DNA of 8,850 bases, taken from a bacterium (lineage in GTDB: Bacteria > Planctomycetota > Planctomycetia > Pirellulales > Pirellulaceae). The first letter of the stretch is position 1. Each line of letters begins with the position of its first letter. Positions 6,320 to 8,850 of the stretch are shown piece after piece. Position numbers and translations under genes: made by a program. The notes below the pieces were generated by a model. That model made no database searches. It saw nothing but the letters and a program-made list of their open reading frames with translations, and was not told the origin of the DNA. Location of the stretch: NCBI GenBank assembly GCA_030432015.1, contig JAUIHJ010000323.1, positions 1-8,850 of the forward strand, in the 5' to 3' direction.

Positions 6320-7123
6320 ATGGTCGACCAGCCACGCCAACACGAACTTGCTGACGATCACGACGCTGATCCGGTCGTCGACGACGACAATCACCTCGAT
6401 GTGGCGTCCGATGTCGAGGACGACGCGGATGAGGAGACGACGCTGGATGCCTTGGCGGCGGCCTACGCCGGGCTTACCGGTGGCGGAGCGACGTCGGCGG
6501 CGGCGGCTAATCCGCTCCCTGCGGATCAGCCGGAGACCAGTCCCGACGATCCCACCGCCGAACGTGATGAACCCCAGGCTGCCAAGGTCGAGGAAGTCGT
6601 CTCACCGCTCGGCATCCTCGAGGCGGTACTGTTCGTCGGCAATGCGGAAAATTCGCCGCTGACGGCAAAACGAATCGCCGCCCTCATGCGAGGCGTCAGC
6701 CCGCGTGAAGTGGATGCCATGGTCGTCAAATTGAATGACGAGTACTGCGAAGTCGATGCTCCTTACGAAGTTGTCTCCAACGGTGCCGGCTACTTACTGG
6801 CGATTCGCGACGAATACGCGGGTCTCCGTGACCGGTTTTACGGGAATGTCCGTGAAGCACGACTCTCCCAAGCCGCGATCGACATTCTGGCTGTGATCGC
6901 CTATGGACAGCCGATGACCCGCGAGGAAATCGACGAGACCCGCGGCAAGCCGGCCGGGGCCCTCCTGTCCCAACTGGTGCGGCGGCAACTCCTCCGCATC
7001 GAACGACCCGACGAAAAGCCACGGCGGCCCAAATATTACACGACCAAACGTTTTCTGAAGATTATGGGATTGGAAGACATCACCGAACTTCCAGAAAGCC
7101 AGGAATTCGACAAAAGCTTTTAG
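6320..7123 (+). CDS. scpB: ScpB, SMC-ScpAB condensin subunit with long acidic N-terminus
   Basis: ScpB is the winged-helix kleisin partner that binds ScpA and SMC to organise and segregate the chromosome. In this 267-residue protein, residues 97-165 match the first winged helix (LGILEAVLFVGNAENSPLT, then YEVVSNGAGYLLAIRDEY at 149-166). Residues 181-250 match the second: RLSQAAIDILAVIAYGQP with T200-R-E-E-I, G209, and PKYYTT near 237-242. Residues 1-95 are an extra, low-complexity segment rich in Asp, Glu, Ala and Pro, probably disordered. ATG 6320 is preferred to an in-frame TTG at 6284, because that TTG lies in the likely -35 element and adds no conserved sequence. The gene follows the epimerase-family gene by 43 bases but is unrelated to it in function. 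ScpA is not next to it, unlike the scpA-scpB order of many bacteria. Confidence 0.93.
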   Translation: MVDQPRQHELADDHDADPVVDDDNHLDVASDVEDDADEETTLDALAAAYAGLTGGGATSAAAANPLPADQPETSPDDPTAERDEPQAAKVEEVVSPLGILEAVLFVGNAENSPLTAKRIAALMRGVSPREVDAMVVKLNDEYCEVDAPYEVVSNGAGYLLAIRDEYAGLRDRFYGNVREARLSQAAIDILAVIAYGQPMTREEIDETRGKPAGALLSQLVRRQLLRIERPDEKPRRPKYYTTKRFLKIMGLEDITELPESQEFDKSF

Positions 7124-7405
7124 CTGGTAAGAAGTTGCGACGCGAAACGGACTGCCCCCCGCACCATCTCGAGAATCGACCAGGATGCCCTGTTTGGCGC
7201 AGTGTACCACGGCTCGTGCTGACGCCGTCATGGGCGGCTGGTACAATCGAAAGGGTTGCGAGTCCTTCTTCACGCTCGCGGTTCGGCCACCAAACCATCA
7301 TTGGATTCTTCGACGCAGCCAAACAACGTTGCTCGGTGGTCGGCCACCTCAAAATTCTGCCGCAGTCATCTTCTGCCATTTCCTACTTCTCTTCGCGTCC
7401 CAACG
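7124..7405 (+). other. scpB-rpe intergenic region with possible structured leader
   Basis: This 282-base gap contains the rpe promoter (7219-7247) and a probable leader of about 150 bases. In the leader, TCGGCCACC occurs at 7283-7291 and 7340-7348. GGTGG at 7335-7339 can pair with CCACC at 7344-7348 as a 5-base-pair hairpin with loop TCGG, or alternatively with CCACC at 7287-7291. No known riboswitch class and no gene were recognised. Confidence 0.4.
7219..7247 (+). promoter_or_regulatory. Probable sigma-70-like promoter of rpe
   Basis: CTGACG at 7219-7224 and TACAAT at 7242-7247 are separated by the ideal 17 bases, matching the consensus at four and five of six positions. TGG directly before TACAAT gives an extended -10. 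Transcription would start near 7254, about 150 bases before the rpe ATG. Confidence 0.5.
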
Positions 7406-8104
7406 ATGCCTCGACGCAAACATCTATCCACGTTACGTGACACCGCACCGGTCATCCTGCCGTCGCTCTTGCAATGCGATTTCGGCAATCTGCAGCGCGA
7501 AGTTGGCCTTCTGGAAGATGCTGGGGTCCGGGCGCTGCATCTGGACGTGATGGACGGCCGCTTCGTGCCGAATCTGACGTATGGCATGCCGATTGTGGCC
7601 GCGTTACGTCGCCTGACTGACTTGCCGTTGGACGTGCACTTGATGATTGAAGAGCCAGAGCCGTATATCCCACAATTTTACGATGCCGGCGCGGACGTGA
7701 TTACGTTTCATGTCGAGGCCGTCAGCGATCCCCAGCCTGTTCTGAATCAGATTCATGCCCTGGGGGCGGCGGCAGGATTGGCCCTCAACCCGGCCACGCC
7801 AGTCTCTGCCGTCGAGCCGTTCCTGGACGATTGCGATCTCGTGCTGGTGATGAGCGTCAACGCCGGCTTTGGTGGTCAAAGTTTTCAGCCGATCGCCTTG
7901 GAAAAGTTGCAATACCTGCGCCAGCATGCGCCGCCGTCGACGTTGCTGGAAGTCGACGGGGGGGTCAATGCCCAGACGATTGCGGATTGCTCTCACGCCG
8001 GTGCCCAACTGATGGTTGTGGGATCAGCGATTTTTGGCCACAACTCGTATGCGTCAGCCGTCAACCTCCTCACTCGGACAGCCCGTGGCGACGGGGCAAA
8101 TTAA
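7406..8104 (+). CDS. rpe: Ribulose-phosphate 3-epimerase
   Basis: This 232-residue TIM-barrel enzyme interconverts D-ribulose 5-phosphate and D-xylulose 5-phosphate in the pentose phosphate pathway. Family motifs run in order. ILPSLLQCDF spans residues 17-26, LHLDVMDGRFVPN (44-56) carries metal ligands His45 and Asp47, and DVHLMIE (76-82) carries His78. MSVNAGFGGQSF (149-160) forms the phosphate loop, and LEVDGGVN (181-188) has the catalytic Asp184. VVGSAIFG (204-211) completes the phosphate site. The phosphate loop has Ala153 where most homologues have Pro (SVNPGFGGQ); the other key residues are intact, so activity is expected. ATG 7406 gives a standard N-terminus; an upstream in-frame extension from 7256 lies in the leader and is not conserved-looking. 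There is no clear Shine-Dalgarno sequence. The next gene starts 4 bases after the stop, implying translational coupling. Confidence 0.95.
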   Translation: MPRRKHLSTLRDTAPVILPSLLQCDFGNLQREVGLLEDAGVRALHLDVMDGRFVPNLTYGMPIVAALRRLTDLPLDVHLMIEEPEPYIPQFYDAGADVITFHVEAVSDPQPVLNQIHALGAAAGLALNPATPVSAVEPFLDDCDLVLVMSVNAGFGGQSFQPIALEKLQYLRQHAPPSTLLEVDGGVNAQTIADCSHAGAQLMVVGSAIFGHNSYASAVNLLTRTARGDGAN

Positions 8105-8108
8105 GCCA

Positions 8109-8684
8109 ATGTTGAATATCATCCTAATTCGTCCAGGTTCGACGAACTTCGACGACGAGGGCCGCATCACCGGAACGCTCGACGTGCCATTGAATCAGTG
8201 CGGCGAGGATCAGGTTGCGCGGACCAGCAACGAACTGGCCGATCACCACATTCAAGCGATCTACACGTCGCCCTGCCAGGCGTGCCAGGAAACGACCGCC
8301 GCGCTGGCCAAACAACTCGACGTCAAAGGCAAGACGCTCCCTGGTCTGAAGAACCTGGATCACGGCTTGTGGCACGGCAAAATGATTGTCGAAGTCAAGC
8401 AAAAGCAACCCAAGGTTTACCGGCAATGGCAAGAACATCCCGAGACGGTCTGCCCTCCCGAAGGCGAGACGCTTGAGTCGGCCCAAAAACGCAGTCAAAC
8501 CGTGCTTGCCAAACTCGCCAAGAAGCACAAGGATGGCGTGATCGCCGTGGTCGTGCCGGAACCCTTTGCGAGCTTGGTTCGTTCGCAACTCAACGATGGC
8601 GAGTTGGGGGACCTCTGGAAGGCTGAGTGCCAGTGCGGCGGTTGGGAGCAGTTCGAGGTCAAACCGTCCAGTGTTGGTGCGTAG
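8109..8684 (+). CDS. Histidine-phosphatase-fold protein lacking the catalytic residues (probable pseudoenzyme)
   Basis: The 191-residue protein follows the histidine phosphatase/phosphoglycerate mutase-like layout. Beta-strand plus signature is LIRPGSTNFDDEGRITG (6-22), then DVPLNQCG (25-32), IYTSPCQACQETT (51-63), LDHGLWHGK (83-91) and PPEGETLESAQKR (116-128). The active-site residues are changed. The signature RHG is RPG, with Pro9 in place of the nucleophilic His. The pocket Arg of SPLxRA is Ala58, and the acid Glu of the L-x-E-x-D-x-G segment is Asn82. There is no His anywhere in residues 141-191, where the second catalytic His should lie (VVVPEPFAS instead of VVSHGG). The frame is intact and coding-like, so it is not a decayed gene. 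It probably lost phosphatase activity and may bind a ligand or partner. It lies 4 bases after rpe and 65 bases before accD. Confidence 0.85.
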   Translation: MLNIILIRPGSTNFDDEGRITGTLDVPLNQCGEDQVARTSNELADHHIQAIYTSPCQACQETTAALAKQLDVKGKTLPGLKNLDHGLWHGKMIVEVKQKQPKVYRQWQEHPETVCPPEGETLESAQKRSQTVLAKLAKKHKDGVIAVVVPEPFASLVRSQLNDGELGDLWKAECQCGGWEQFEVKPSSVGA

Positions 8685-8749
8685 GCGAGATCGTGAATCG
8701 TTTGTGCCTGCAACGGTGCGGGAACCGGTAGGCAGAGGCAGGGAGTTTG

Positions 8750-8850
8750 ATGAAGAAAACCACTAGCACGAATCCAGAGTCCGTAGCGGCCCCCACGATG
8801 AACAAGCGACAAAAACGAGGCGTTCCCGAAGGGCTTTGGCAGCGTTGCCC
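8750..8850 (+). CDS. accD: Acetyl-CoA carboxylase carboxyltransferase beta subunit, N-terminal fragment
   Basis: Only the first 33 complete codons are in the window; the frame is open at the edge. Residues 23-33 read RGVPEGLWQRC, matching the start of AccD, where K-x-x-(I/V)PEG(V/L)W-x-(K/R)C leads into the four-Cys zinc ribbon; the first Cys is codon 33. AccD with AccA transfers CO2 from carboxybiotin to acetyl-CoA, making malonyl-CoA for fatty-acid synthesis. The ATG at 8750 has GGGAG at 8741-8745, four bases upstream, a slightly short spacing. An in-frame ATG at 8798 is possible but lacks such a site. The first 20 residues are polar and probably unstructured. Confidence 0.8.
   Translation, partial: MKKTTSTNPESVAAPTMNKRQKRGVPEGLWQRC

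Noticed and set aside
8016..8108. N-terminal extension of the phosphatase-like frame into rpe
   Set aside because: It overlaps the conserved rpe C-terminus, and the fold's first beta strand starts right at ATG 8109.

Overview
The window looks like chromosomal DNA from a planctomycete, most likely of the Pirellulales type. This is inferred from gene content and style: moderately GC-rich DNA, several Gfo/Idh/MocA and TIM-barrel sugar enzymes together, a DUF4432 aldose-epimerase-like gene, an ScpB with a long acidic N-terminal extension, and mostly weak ribosome binding sites. No 16S or other taxonomic marker is present, so the assignment is an inference. I see no tRNA, rRNA, CRISPR array, insertion sequence or phage gene.

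Left part (1-6276): a carbohydrate-metabolism region. A DUF4432 gene runs leftward off the window edge (315 down to 1). Across a 631-base intergenic region with short repeats and palindromes, five genes run rightward. They are a cupin protein resembling phosphomannose isomerase, a xylose-isomerase-like TIM-barrel protein, a Gfo/Idh/MocA NAD(P)-dependent oxidoreductase, a helical protein distantly like ACP phosphodiesterase, and a D-tagatose/D-allulose 3-epimerase-family TIM barrel with all four expected metal ligands. A mutarotase-like protein, a dehydrogenase, two isomerase/epimerases and a sugar-isomerase-type cupin together suggest a pathway that interconverts an unusual sugar, sugar acid or cyclitol through a keto intermediate. 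The substrate cannot be read from the sequence. No transporter, kinase, aldolase or regulator lies in the window.

Right part (6284-8850): housekeeping genes. scpB (chromosome condensation/segregation) has a candidate promoter placed so that its mRNA could be leaderless. A 282-base gap holds a good sigma-70-like promoter and a possibly structured leader for rpe (ribulose-phosphate 3-epimerase). Four bases after rpe comes a gene with the histidine-phosphatase fold whose catalytic residues are all replaced, so it is probably a pseudoenzyme. The window ends inside the first codons of accD (acetyl-CoA carboxylase carboxyltransferase beta subunit).

The points most worth a second look are the apparently dead but intact phosphatase between rpe and accD, and the uncharacterised sugar cluster with its divergent DUF4432 gene.
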